Assembly (NCBI RefSeq): GCF_015277855.1
Contig: NZ_CP063812.1
Location: forward strand, 3,348,001 to 3,412,000
DNA from: Microbacterium cremeum
Lineage (GTDB): Bacteria > Actinomycetota > Actinomycetes > Actinomycetales > Microbacteriaceae
Length of the DNA: 64,000 nucleotides
Direction of reading: 5' to 3'
In this document: positions 1 through 8,093 of the stretch, in pieces
How the letters are laid out: every line of letters starts with the position of its first letter
Numbering within the stretch: position 1 is the stretch's first letter
Notes under the pieces: model-generated
Told to the model about the DNA's origin: nothing
What the model saw: only the letters and a program-made list of their open reading frames with translations
Databases searched by the model: none
Position numbers and translations under genes: made by a program

Positions 1-65
1 GCGAGCGTCATCACCAGCCCGATGCCGACGACCACCGACGCGATGACCGTCCGGGCAGTTCGCAT
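1..65 (-). CDS. N-terminal fragment of a membrane or exported protein, cut by window edge
   Basis: Only the first 21 codons are visible, read from an ATG at 65-63 toward the left edge. The peptide begins MRTARTVIASVVVGIGL, a short basic start followed by a hydrophobic run, as in a signal peptide or first membrane segment. A GGAG sequence lies about ten bases upstream of the ATG and supports this start. The body of the gene is outside the window, so no function can be given. Confidence 0.4.
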   Translation of the reverse strand, partial: MRTARTVIASVVVGIGLVMTL

Positions 66-78
66 TCGGCCGTCTCCG

Positions 79-183
79 TCAGCGCCCGCGCGGGCGGCGG
101 CGCTGCCGTGGGGCGGCGAGGCCCAGGGCGATCGGGATCACGAGACCGGCGGCGCAGACGATACCCACCACGACGTATTCCAC
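79..183 (-). CDS. Small single-pass membrane protein, 34 aa
   Basis: A GTG start at 183 opens a 34-residue reading frame starting MEYVVVGIVCAAGLVIPI: one hydrophobic helix of about 22 residues followed by an arginine-rich tail (RQRRRPRGR), which would place the C terminus in the cytoplasm by the positive-inside rule. Its stop lies 13 bases before the next ATG on the same strand, so the two could be co-transcribed. No family is recognised. The hydrophobic-then-basic design is the only support; it could be chance. Confidence 0.35.
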   Translation of the reverse strand: MEYVVVGIVCAAGLVIPIALGLAAPRQRRRPRGR

Positions 184-346
184 CCCGCGAGCGTACGACA
201 CAGTCGGGACATTCCGCGCGGTCGGGTTCCGTGTGGCGCGAACGGATGCCTCGCACCGGAGCATCGGCGTACGCTCCGGGCGCCGGGTCGTCGCCGTCCG
301 AGAACCCCGCGAAGACGCGTCGAGGCGCGGCGAGCCCGCCGACGCG

Positions 347-754
347 TCAGGCGTCGAGCACGGCGATGAGATCGGACGGCGACGCCTGCATCGGGTGGGG
401 ACCGGCGATGTCGAAGAACACCGTGGTGATCTCGTTCTCGTGCGCGCCGAGGAATGCCCGCAGCCACGCCGGCGACTGCAGTGCGACGCCCGGCGGCAGG
501 GTTGCGGGCTTGTGGGCGGCATCGCTGAACAGCAGCAGCGCGACGTCACCGGTCTTCGGGTCGCGATAGGTCCAGACCTCGCCGACGTCGAGCGGGTTAT
601 CGCGGTCGCCGGGCCGCATCAGCGGCACCACCGTCGGTCCGTGCCGGAGCGCGAACGCGACCGCCGCCATGTCCTGCGTCTGCAGCGCGTCGGTGAGCTG
701 CGTGTTGCGGAACTCGAGAGGCTCCTGCTTTTTCGCGCGCTTCTTTCCCGCCAT
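347..754 (-). CDS. SseB-like domain protein, 135 aa
   Basis: The protein starts with a lysine-rich tail (MAGKKRAKKQEP), then a fold that resembles the SseB N-terminal domain: a helical start, a VVPLMRP strand, a section with LLLFSDAAHKPATLPP and the late motif DIAGPHPMQASPSDLIAVL, which matches the 'D-x-AGP-H' segment typical of the family. In actinobacteria such proteins are stand-alone and of unknown role, despite the enterobacterial name linked to type III secretion. No transmembrane segment or signal peptide is seen. It appears monocistronic, with about 160 bp to the next small gene. The family call is from motif recall, not a search. Confidence 0.6.
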   Translation of the reverse strand: MAGKKRAKKQEPLEFRNTQLTDALQTQDMAAVAFALRHGPTVVPLMRPGDRDNPLDVGEVWTYRDPKTGDVALLLFSDAAHKPATLPPGVALQSPAWLRAFLGAHENEITTVFFDIAGPHPMQASPSDLIAVLDA

Positions 755-885
755 CCCTCCAGGTTAAGGGGCAACTCGGCGCGAGTTCGTCGAGAGGCGT
801 CACACGTGCGCGTCGAGCGGTGTCCGCATGTCGAGAGAGATCGAGGAGATCGAGGAGATCTTCATGAGCAGCAGCAGCGGACGCC

Positions 886-1602
886 CTAGGCGAGGAAGCC
901 TCGCAGCAGGGCCTCCGAGCCGGCGAGGTGGTCGAGCACGGCCGCTTGTGCGGCATCCGGCCTGCCCGCGAGGATCGCCGTCACGATCCGCTCGTGCTGC
1001 GCGTTCGAGTGGTCGATGTTGCGCGGCAGCAGCGGGAACGTGTCGAGCCACTCGTTCACGCGCGCCCGGTTCTCCGCGGCGAGCGCGACGAGCGACGGGA
1101 TGCCCGAGAGCTCGGCGATCGTCAGGTGCAGCAGCGTGTCGAGCCGGCGGTAATCGGCTTCGGATGCCGCGGCCGCCGCCTCGTACCGCGCCCACAGCTC
1201 GTCGCGCGCGGCCGCATCGAGCGTGCGTCCGGCTGCGGCTCGCGCGGCGCCGCCCTCGAGCACGCGGCGAAGGCCGAGCACGTCTTCGAGATCGGAGGCG
1301 TCGACCTCGCCCGGATGCGGCGGCTCGGGCAGCGGATCGGCGACGAAGGTGCCGCCGTACCGGCCGCGGCGTCGCACGAGGTAGCCGGTGTCGGCGAGCT
1401 CGCGGATGGCTTCGCGTACGGTGTCGCGGCTCACCGCGTAGAGCACTGCGAGCTCCCGCTCGGACGGCAGCGACTCCCCCGGTGCGACGACCCCGAGCCG
1501 GATGGTCTGCACGAGCCGCGCGACGGTGTCTTCGAGCGCGTTCCCCTCGCGCACCGGCCGGTACACGGCCTTGCGCACCTCGTGCAGCGGTGCGTCGGTC
1601 AT
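886..1602 (-). CDS. FCD-type GntR family transcriptional regulator, 238 aa
   Basis: The N-terminal winged helix (about residues 20-90) carries the GntR signature LPSERELAVLYAVSRDTVREA, here split as SERELAVLYAVSRDTVREA, followed by a 'RRRGRYGGTFV' wing. The C-terminal part (about 100-235) is all helical with the FCD ligand-domain features LEGGAARAAAGR, HLTIAELSG and HERIVTAILAGRPD. FCD regulators usually bind small acids and act as dimeric repressors. Its ATG overlaps the stop of the SDR gene by four bases (ATGA), so it is the last gene of the amine-catabolism operon and is the obvious local regulator. No operator was identified with confidence; the palindrome at 6071-6101 is a candidate. Confidence 0.85.
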   Translation of the reverse strand: MTDAPLHEVRKAVYRPVREGNALEDTVARLVQTIRLGVVAPGESLPSERELAVLYAVSRDTVREAIRELADTGYLVRRRGRYGGTFVADPLPEPPHPGEVDASDLEDVLGLRRVLEGGAARAAAGRTLDAAARDELWARYEAAAAASEADYRRLDTLLHLTIAELSGIPSLVALAAENRARVNEWLDTFPLLPRNIDHSNAQHERIVTAILAGRPDAAQAAVLDHLAGSEALLRGFLA

Positions 1603-2378
1603 AGCGGAGTCACATAGGCGTTGGTGATGCCGCCGTCGACGACGAACGCGGTCGCGGTGATGAACGAGGCGTCGTCCGACGCGAGGAAGGCCACGGCCGC
1701 GGCGAGCTCCTCGGGCTCGGCGAACCGGCCCATCGGCACATGCACCAGGCGGCGCTGCGCGCGCTCCGGGTCTTTCGCGAACAGCTCCTGCAGCAGCGGC
1801 GTGTTGACCGGTCCCGGGCACAGCGCGTTGACGCGGATGCCCTGCCGTGCGAACTGCACGCCGAGCTCGCGGGTCATCGCGAGCACGCCGCCCTTCGAGG
1901 CCGTGTACGAGATCTGCGACGTCGCCGAGCCCAGCAGCGCCACGAACGACGCGGTGTTGATGATCGAGCCCCTGCCGGCCGGCACCATGTGGCGCAGCGC
2001 CGCCCGCGAGCACAGGTACACGCTCTTGAGGTTGACGTTCTGCACACGGTCCCACGCCGGCAGCTCGGTCGTCTCGATCGAGTCGTCGTCGGCGGGCGAG
2101 ATCCCGGCGTTGTTGAAGGCGATGTCGATGCGGCCGAGGTCGGCGGCGACCCCGTCGAACACGTCGTCGACCTGCGCCGCGTCGGCGACGTCCACGCGGC
2201 GGAACACACCGCCGACCTCGGCGGCGGCGGCCTCGCCGGTCGCCGGGTCGAGGTCGGCGATCACGACGCGCGCCCCCTCGGCGGCGAAGCGGCGTGCCGT
2301 GGCCAGGCCGATGCCGGACGCGCCGCCCGTGATGACCGCGACCCGGTCCTTCAGTCGTTGCGTGAGGTCGATCGTCAT
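1599..2378 (-). CDS. SDR family NAD(P)-dependent oxidoreductase, 259 aa
   Basis: Classical short-chain dehydrogenase: cofactor loop TGGASGIG at residues 17-24, a D after the second strand (VVIADLD, favouring NAD), NNAG at 89-92, and the catalytic S144, Y158 and K162 (SYTASK). The start at 2378 follows a GGAG ribosome site; an ATG four codons upstream would bury that site. It sits between aldehyde dehydrogenase and regulator genes. In this setting an SDR would best act as an alcohol dehydrogenase, for example on a gamma-glutamyl amino alcohol, producing the aldehyde for the neighbouring ALDH. That substrate is inferred from context only. Confidence 0.85.
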   Translation of the reverse strand: MTIDLTQRLKDRVAVITGGASGIGLATARRFAAEGARVVIADLDPATGEAAAAEVGGVFRRVDVADAAQVDDVFDGVAADLGRIDIAFNNAGISPADDDSIETTELPAWDRVQNVNLKSVYLCSRAALRHMVPAGRGSIINTASFVALLGSATSQISYTASKGGVLAMTRELGVQFARQGIRVNALCPGPVNTPLLQELFAKDPERAQRRLVHVPMGRFAEPEELAAAVAFLASDDASFITATAFVVDGGITNAYVTPL

Positions 2379-2401
2379 CCGGCTCTCCATTCGTTCACAG
2401 G

Positions 2402-2430
2402 CGTTCGTCTCGCTTCGCTCGCTCAGCGGG
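2402..2430. repeat. Short GC palindrome-type repeat, partial copy
   Basis: The stretch holds the core CTCGCTTCGCTCGCTCA, which also occurs within 3854-3866 and its inverted partner. It spans the stop codon of the aldehyde dehydrogenase gene. It is one arm only. Confidence 0.5.
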
Positions 2431-3814
2431 CGGGGTCGGCATCCGTCGCGAAGAAGACGTTCTTCGTCTCGGTGAAGTGCTCGGCGGCGTCCGGCCCGAG
2501 CTCGCGTCCGAGTCCGGAGGCCTTCATGCCGCCGAACGGCGTCCAGTACCGCACCGACGAGTGCGAGTTCACCGACAGCACCCCGCTCTTGACTCCCCGC
2601 GCCACCCGCACCGCGCGGCCGAGGTTCTCGGTCCAGATCGACCCGGCGAGCCCGTAGATCGTGTCGTTCGCGAGCCGGATCGCGTCGGCCTCGTCGTCGA
2701 AGGGCAGCACGGCCACGACGGGTCCGAACACCTCCTCGCGTGCGATCCGGTCGCCGCGATCTGCCAGCACCACGGTCGGCGCGAGCCAGAAGCCGCCGCC
2801 CAGCGCCGGATCGCCGGCGAGCGGCGCCGACCCGCGGAACGCCACGTTCGCCCCGTCGAGGAACTCCTCGACGGTCGACCGGTGGGATGCCGAGATCAGC
2901 GGTCCCATCTCGGTCGCCTCGTCTGCGGGGTCGCCCACTCGCCAGGCCTGCACCGCGGGCTCGAGCAGTTCGAGGAACCGGTCGTACACAGACCGCTGCA
3001 CGAGGATGCGGCTGCGCGCGCAGCAGTCCTGCCCGGCGTTGTCGAACACGGCGCCCGGCGCCGAGGCCGCCGCCTTCTCGAGGTCGGCGTCGGCGAACAC
3101 GACGTTCGCGCTCTTTCCGCCGAGCTCGAGCGTGACGGGCTTGAGTTCGCGCGCGCAGCCGGCTGCGACATCCGTGCCCACCGACGTCGACCCGGTGAAC
3201 ACGACCTTGCGCACGTCCGGGTGCGACACGAATCGCTGGCCCACGACCGAGCCCGACCCGGTGATCACCTGGAAGAGCCCGGGAGGAAGCCCGGCTTCGA
3301 GCGCCAGCTCGCCGAGCCGCAGCGCGGTCAGCGGTGTGAGCTCGGCGGGCTTGAGCACGACGGCGTTGCCCGCGGCGAGCGCCGGGGCGAAGCCCCACGA
3401 CGCGATCGTCATCGGGAAGTTCCACGGCACGATGATGCCGACGACGCCGTACGGCTCGTGGATCGTGACGTCGAGGCCGCCGGCCACCGGGATCTGCTGC
3501 CCGCTCAGCCGCTCCGGCGCCCCCGCGTAGAAGTTCAGCACCTGGGCGACGTGCGACGCCTCCCACCGCGCGGACCCGATCGGATGCCCCGACTCCGCCA
3601 CTTCGAGCTGTGCGAGCTCTTCCACCCGGGCCTCGACCGCGCGCGCGAACGCGCGCAGCGCGTCGGCCCGCGCGACCGGCGGGAGGGCCGCCCACGATCG
3701 CTGGGCGGCGACTGCTCGCGCGACGGCGTCGTCGACCTCGGCGACGCCGGCGCGCGCGACCTCGCCGACCGGCTGCGCCGTCGCCGGGTTGATCAGGGTG
3801 AACGTCGAGGTCAT
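2423..3814 (-). CDS. Aldehyde dehydrogenase family protein, 463 aa
   Basis: NAD(P)-dependent aldehyde dehydrogenase: Rossmann region with VPWNFPM, cofactor loop VFTGSTSVG, general base E230 in LELGGKSAN, and nucleophile C264 in GQDCCARSRI; C-terminal PFGGMKASGLGRELG. Length is slightly below the usual 480-500. The ATG overlaps the stop of the hydrolase gene by four bases. Members beside glutamine-synthetase-like ligases usually oxidise gamma-glutamyl aminoaldehydes (as PuuC does in the putrescine route). Placed next to an SDR rather than an amine oxidase, it could oxidise gamma-glutamyl-aminoacetaldehyde. The stop lies inside a small repeat (2402-2430) shared with other sites in this cluster. 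Confidence 0.88.
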   Translation of the reverse strand: MTSTFTLINPATAQPVGEVARAGVAEVDDAVARAVAAQRSWAALPPVARADALRAFARAVEARVEELAQLEVAESGHPIGSARWEASHVAQVLNFYAGAPERLSGQQIPVAGGLDVTIHEPYGVVGIIVPWNFPMTIASWGFAPALAAGNAVVLKPAELTPLTALRLGELALEAGLPPGLFQVITGSGSVVGQRFVSHPDVRKVVFTGSTSVGTDVAAGCARELKPVTLELGGKSANVVFADADLEKAAASAPGAVFDNAGQDCCARSRILVQRSVYDRFLELLEPAVQAWRVGDPADEATEMGPLISASHRSTVEEFLDGANVAFRGSAPLAGDPALGGGFWLAPTVVLADRGDRIAREEVFGPVVAVLPFDDEADAIRLANDTIYGLAGSIWTENLGRAVRVARGVKSGVLSVNSHSSVRYWTPFGGMKASGLGRELGPDAAEHFTETKNVFFATDADPAR

Positions 3815-4701
3815 GCCGTCACCTGCTCGTTCGTCGGTGCGGCGCGTTTCGACTCGCTTCGCTCGCTCAACGACCGAGAACTCTCCGGTCGTCGCGCGAG
3901 CGAAGCGAGACGAGACGTCTCGGAGTACGCGGATGCCTCGGCCACGAGGCCCGCGAAGAGCCGGCGGTCCTCGCGGTTCTCCTCGGGGTGCCACTGCACG
4001 CCGACCACGTACCCGTCGCCGTCGGACTCGAACGCCTGCACGAGTCCGTCGTCGGTGCGCGCCGTGACGACGAGGCCCTCGCCGAGCCGGTCGATGCCCT
4101 GGTGGTGGTAGCTGTGCACGTCGAATGCTCCCGGCCCCAGGAGGTCCGCCAGGCGTGAACCCTCGTCGACGACGACCTCGTTCTCGGCGAACACGCCGCC
4201 GCCGATGCGGTAGCGCTCGGTGCCGAGCGCCTCCGGCAGGTGCTGGTGGAGCGTGCCGCCCCGCGCGACGTTCACGAGCTGGAGTCCGCGGCAGATCGCG
4301 AGGACCGGCATCCGTCGCTCCTCCGCGCCGCGGAACAGGGCGAGCTCCCACTCGTCGCGATCGGGGCGCGCAGGATCGGTGAGCGGATGCCGCGGCGCGC
4401 CGTACTGCGCCGGATCGACGTCGAGCCCGCCGGTGAGGATGAGTCCGTCGAGGCCGTCGAGCACGGCCGATGCGGCCACCTCGGGATCGGGCTGGGGCGG
4501 CAGCAGCACCGCGATGCCGCCGGACGCCGTGACCGAGTCGAAGTACTGCTGCGGCAGGAACGCGGCGCGCACGTCCCACACGCCCTGCTTCGCCTGCTCC
4601 AGGTACGTCGTCAGGCCGATGACGGGGCGGCGTTTCGTCTCGTCGCTGTGCTCCTCGCTCGACGAAACGTGCGAAGCGCCGTCAGAGCCGCTCGAAACCA
4701 C
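3811..4701 (-). CDS. Gamma-glutamyl-gamma-aminobutyrate hydrolase family (peptidase C26) protein, 296 aa
   Basis: A class I glutamine-amidotransferase fold of the PuuD/C26 type: oxyanion section LILTGGLDVDP, nucleophile C137 in AICRGLQLVN, and H238/E240 in VQWHPEEN. It should release glutamate from a gamma-glutamyl amide or amino acid in the cytoplasm, the last step of a gamma-glutamylation route. The first residues overlap the end of the ligase gene by 20 bases. From about residue 258 the C terminus (SLSERSESKRA and neighbours) is encoded by an inverted-repeat element and is not expected to be part of the fold, so the element seems to have extended the gene. Confidence 0.85.
   Translation of the reverse strand: MVSSGSDGASHVSSSEEHSDETKRRPVIGLTTYLEQAKQGVWDVRAAFLPQQYFDSVTASGGIAVLLPPQPDPEVAASAVLDGLDGLILTGGLDVDPAQYGAPRHPLTDPARPDRDEWELALFRGAEERRMPVLAICRGLQLVNVARGGTLHQHLPEALGTERYRIGGGVFAENEVVVDEGSRLADLLGPGAFDVHSYHHQGIDRLGEGLVVTARTDDGLVQAFESDGDGYVVGVQWHPEENREDRRLFAGLVAEASAYSETSRLASLARRPESSRSLSERSESKRAAPTNEQVTA
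3854..3908. repeat. Inverted-repeat element inside the 3' end of the C26 hydrolase gene
   Basis: Perfect 13-base arms: TCGCTTCGCTCGC at 3854-3866 and its reverse complement at 3896-3908, separated by 29 bases that themselves hold a second small inverted pair (GACCG/CGGTC). The element is translated on the minus strand as an Arg/Ser/Glu-rich tail. A related pair, GTTTCGTC at 4632-4639 and GACGAAAC at 4661-4668, lies near the start of the same gene. Confidence 0.65.
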
Positions 4702-6037
4702 GGACTCTCTCCCAATCGGTCACGGCGGCGTCGAAGGCCTCGACCTCGATGCGCGCCTGGTTCAGGTAGTGCTCGACCATGTCGTCGCCGAAGGCGGCGC
4801 GCGCGATCGCCGACTCGTCGAAGAGCCGGGCGGCTTCGCGCAGCGTCGTCGGCAGGTGGTCGACGCCGGAGGTGTACGCGTTGCCCTCGAGGCGGTCGGG
4901 CAGTGGCAGCTCGTGCTCGATGCCGTGCAGCCCGCCGGCGATGATCGCGGCGATGCCGAGGTACGGGTTCACGTCGCCGCCGGGCACCCGGTTCTCGACG
5001 CGCAGCGACGGGCCGCGCCCGATCACCCGCAGTGCGCACGTGCGGTTGTCGAGTCCCCACGCGATCCCGGTCGGGGCGAAGGAGCCCTTCGCGAAGCGCT
5101 TGTAGGAGTTGATCGTGGGCGCGTACAGCAGCGTGAACTCGCGCAACGTGGCGAGGATGCCGGCGATCCAGTGCTCCATGAGCGGGCTGAAGCCGTGCGG
5201 CCCGTCGCCGGCCATGACCGGCTCGCCGTCGTCGCTGCGCACCGACAGGTGGATGTGACAGCTGTTGCCCTCGCGCTCGTTGAACTTCGCCATGAACGTC
5301 AGCGACTTGCCGTGGTGGCCCGCGATCGTCTTGGCGCCGGCCTTGTAGATGACATGCTGGTCGGCCGTCTCGAGCGCCTCGGCGTAGCGGAACGCGATCT
5401 CCTGCTGGCCGAGATTGCACTCGCCCTTGACGCCCTCGGTGTAGAAGCCGGCGCCGTCCATCGACACGCGGATGTCGCGCAGCAGCGGCTCGAGGCGTCC
5501 CGATGCGAGCAGGTCGTAGTCGACGTTGTAGTCGGTCGACGGCGTGAGTCCGCGGTAGCCCTGGGCCCAGGCATCCCGGTACGTGTCGTCGAAGACGATG
5601 AACTCGAGCTCGGTGCCGGCGAAGGGCACGAGTCCGCGGTCGGCGAGTCGAGCGCGCTGGCGGTTCAGGATGTCGCGCGGCGACTGCGCGACCGGATCGC
5701 CGTTCTCCCACGTGAGGTCGGCCATCACCAGAGCCGACCCGGGATGCCACGGCACCAGACGGAGCGTCGCCGGGTCGGGACGCAGCATCATGTCGCCGTA
5801 GCCGGTCTCCCAGCTCGACATGGCGTAGCCCTCGACGGTGTTCATGTCGACGTCGACCGAGAGCAGGTAGTTGCAGGCCTCGGCACCGTGGGGCAGCACC
5901 TCCTCCTGGAAGAGGCGGGCCGAGACGCGCTTGCCGACGAGCCGGCCCTGCGCATCGGCGAAAGCCACGATGACCGTGTCGATCTCGCCGGCGGCGATCG
6001 CCGCGTCGAGCTGCTCGACCGAGAGGTTGCCCGGCAT
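4682..6037 (-). CDS. Glutamine synthetase family protein (gamma-glutamyl amine ligase type), 451 aa
   Basis: A GSI-fold ligase: N-terminal beta-grasp region (FADAQGRLVGKRV), catalytic domain with ELEFIVFDDTY, the metal/ATP section KGECNLGQQEIAFR, HxH in NSCHIHLSV, and the ATP/glutamate region RVIGRGPSLRVENRVPGGDVNPY. The usual glutamine synthetase adenylylation loop and biosynthetic context are absent, and neighbours are catabolic, so a GlnA3/GlnA4/PuuA-like role (ATP-dependent glutamylation of an amine) is more likely than ammonium assimilation. ATG at 6037 is preceded by AGGAGG; a GTG six codons upstream would swallow that site. Substrate (ethanolamine, putrescine or other) cannot be read from sequence. 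Confidence 0.82.
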   Translation of the reverse strand: MPGNLSVEQLDAAIAAGEIDTVIVAFADAQGRLVGKRVSARLFQEEVLPHGAEACNYLLSVDVDMNTVEGYAMSSWETGYGDMMLRPDPATLRLVPWHPGSALVMADLTWENGDPVAQSPRDILNRQRARLADRGLVPFAGTELEFIVFDDTYRDAWAQGYRGLTPSTDYNVDYDLLASGRLEPLLRDIRVSMDGAGFYTEGVKGECNLGQQEIAFRYAEALETADQHVIYKAGAKTIAGHHGKSLTFMAKFNEREGNSCHIHLSVRSDDGEPVMAGDGPHGFSPLMEHWIAGILATLREFTLLYAPTINSYKRFAKGSFAPTGIAWGLDNRTCALRVIGRGPSLRVENRVPGGDVNPYLGIAAIIAGGLHGIEHELPLPDRLEGNAYTSGVDHLPTTLREAARLFDESAIARAAFGDDMVEHYLNQARIEVEAFDAAVTDWERVRGFERL

Positions 6038-6070
6038 CCGTCCTCCTGGTGTCACTCGGTCTTCAGAATC

Positions 6071-6101
6071 GTGAGCGCGGTTCCCCCCGAACCGCGCTCA
6101 C
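6071..6101. promoter_or_regulatory. 12-bp perfect inverted repeat in the divergent ligase/permease promoter region
   Basis: GTGAGCGCGGTT at 6071-6082 is matched by its exact reverse complement at 6090-6101 with a seven-base C-rich loop. It lies 34 bases upstream of the ligase start and about 130 bases upstream of the permease start, in the only non-coding gap of the amine cluster. It could be an operator for the GntR regulator at 886-1602 or a leader hairpin. Confidence 0.5.
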
Positions 6102-6229
6102 GGGATCACTCTAACCAGAAAATCCTGCGCAAAGGTAGACAGGACCCACCAATAGGCACCACAATCGCCCAAGACGCACCGTCGCGCCACACCCGAGTGC
6201 ACGTCCGTATCCGAAGCCACGGAGGACCG

Positions 6230-7807
6230 ATGTCCCAAACGAGCAGTGCAGCACCCACGCCGGATCCCACCTCACGGGCGTCGAGCGCAAGCTCCGCCAA
6301 GGTCGCCGGAGCGACCTATACACGCGCCGGCCAGGGCTACTTCGAGAAGCGCGGACTGAAGCGCTCGGCGGGAGTATGGGGCCTGTGGGGACTCGCCGTC
6401 GCCGCCGTCATCTCGGGTGACTTCTCGGGCTGGAACTTCGGTATCGACTTCGCGGGATTCGGCGGCATGCTCATCGCCTTCGTGATCCTCGTGGCGATGT
6501 ACTACGGCATGATCTTCTCGATCGGCGAGATGGCCGCGGCGATGCCGCACACCGGGGGTGCGTACTCGTTCGCCCGCTCGGCGATGGGGCCTTGGGGCGG
6601 CCTCATCACCGGCGCGGCCGAGACGATCGAGTACGTCGCGACCACCGCGGTCATCGTCTTCTTCTCGGCGTCGTATGCCGACGCGATCACGACCGAGCTG
6701 CTCGGAGTGTCGCTGCCCGGATGGGTGTGGTGGATCATCCTCTACGCCGTCTTCATCGCGCTCAACGCCGCCGGAGCGAACATCTCGTTCAAGTTCGCGA
6801 TCGTCGTCTCGGTGATCTCGATCGGGATCATCCTGGTGTTCTCGGCGATGGCGCTCTTCTCGGGCGCGTTCCAGTGGGCGAACCTGTGGGACATCGTGCC
6901 CGACCCGGGACAGACGGAGTTCCTGCCGCACGGCGTCCTGCCGATCCTGTTCGCCCTGCCGTTCGCGATGTGGTTCTTCCTCGGCATCGAGGAGCTGCCG
7001 CTGGCGGCGGAGGAGTCGCACGACCCCGTGCGCGATATCCCCCGTGCCGGGTTCTGGGCGCGCGGCACGCTCATCGTCACAGGCCTGCTGGTGCTGTTCC
7101 TCAACACCGGCGTGCTCGGCGCCGAGGCGACCGGGGTCGCGGCCGAGCCGCTGCTGGACGGCTTCCGCGCGATCGTCGGCGACGGCGTGGCCGCCGTGCT
7201 CGCGCTGTTCGCGCTGGTGGGGCTGCTCGCCTCGCTGCAGGGCATCATGTTCGCCTACGGCCGCAACATGTACTCGCTCTCGCGTGCCGGGTACTACCCG
7301 CAGTTCCTGTCGCTCACCGGCCGGCGCAAGACGCCGTGGGTGGCCCTCGTCGTGGGCGCGGTGATCGGCTTCGTCGCGCTGCTGATCATCGAGTTCACAG
7401 GCGGGTCGGGCAGCGTCGCGGGGGCGATCGTGCTCAACATCGCGGTGTGGGGCGCGGTGCTCGCGTACTTCCTGCAGATGGTGTCGTTCATCATCCTGCG
7501 CAAGAAGCTGCCGCACGTGGACCGCCCGTACCGCAGCCCGTGGGGCATCACCGGGGCGGTCATCGCCGCCGCGATCGCCCTGCTCATCTTCGTCGGCTTC
7601 CTGCTGAACCCGACGTTCCTCCCTGCCATCATCGCGATCGCGATCGTGTACGTCGTGCTGCTGGTCGGCTTCGCGCTCGTGTTCCGGCACCGGCTCGTGC
7701 TCTCGCCGGAAGAGGAATACGCCCTCTCGGGCGGCGTGCATGGCGATCCGCAGGAAGAGGGGTACGACGCGATGGAGACCGAGGTGTTCGGAGAAGACAA
7801 GTCCTGA
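6230..7807 (+). CDS. APC superfamily permease, ethanolamine (EAT)-like, 525 aa
   Basis: About twelve hydrophobic segments follow a 30-residue Ser/Ala-rich cytoplasmic lead. Features of the amino acid-polyamine-organocation family include GLWGLAVAAVISGDFSGWNFG in helix 1 (here split at 20: GLAVAAVISGDFSGWNFG), the TGGAYSFARSAMGPWGG segment, and FLGIEELPLAAEESHDP. The GDFSGWN and IEELPLAAEE signatures recall ethanolamine permeases. The start has GGAGG eight bases upstream. It is transcribed divergently from the ligase gene and presumably imports the amine used by that operon. A strong hairpin follows the stop. Confidence 0.85.
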   Translation: MSQTSSAAPTPDPTSRASSASSAKVAGATYTRAGQGYFEKRGLKRSAGVWGLWGLAVAAVISGDFSGWNFGIDFAGFGGMLIAFVILVAMYYGMIFSIGEMAAAMPHTGGAYSFARSAMGPWGGLITGAAETIEYVATTAVIVFFSASYADAITTELLGVSLPGWVWWIILYAVFIALNAAGANISFKFAIVVSVISIGIILVFSAMALFSGAFQWANLWDIVPDPGQTEFLPHGVLPILFALPFAMWFFLGIEELPLAAEESHDPVRDIPRAGFWARGTLIVTGLLVLFLNTGVLGAEATGVAAEPLLDGFRAIVGDGVAAVLALFALVGLLASLQGIMFAYGRNMYSLSRAGYYPQFLSLTGRRKTPWVALVVGAVIGFVALLIIEFTGGSGSVAGAIVLNIAVWGAVLAYFLQMVSFIILRKKLPHVDRPYRSPWGITGAVIAAAIALLIFVGFLLNPTFLPAIIAIAIVYVVLLVGFALVFRHRLVLSPEEEYALSGGVHGDPQEEGYDAMETEVFGEDKS

Positions 7808-7818
7808 GTGCGGGGGCA

Positions 7819-7864
7819 GCGAGGCCGAGGCGACGTTCTGGGGAGGCGTCTCGGCCTCGCTCTT
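7819..7864 (+). terminator. Rho-independent-type terminator of the permease gene
   Basis: GCGAGGCCGAG at 7819-7829 pairs perfectly with CTCGGCCTCGC at 7850-7860, 11 bases after the permease stop, and is followed by TCTT. The remaining gap up to 8093 shows no gene. Confidence 0.7.
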
Positions 7865-8093
7865 GCACGCACGACCCCCTCGCGCCTGCCCGGGGGCGGC
7901 TCGAGAGGGCCCATGCTCACCGGGAGACTCGGAAAGACGCTCGCTGGGGCCGAGACAACTGTTGGGGACAGGCTTTCGAGTGCGCTCGCGGGAGCTGAGG
8001 CTCACGTTACGCCGAGCGCATCGTGCGCGTCTGTCCTCCCTTCGGGGGACACCGATGCCGTAGGCCCGGCTGTCTCAGGGGCCTGCTGGGCGG

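Noticed and set aside
828..890. Short frame with GAGATCGAG repeats (MSREIEEIEEIF)
   Set aside because: Low-complexity repeat without ribosome site, overlapping the end of the FCD regulator gene.
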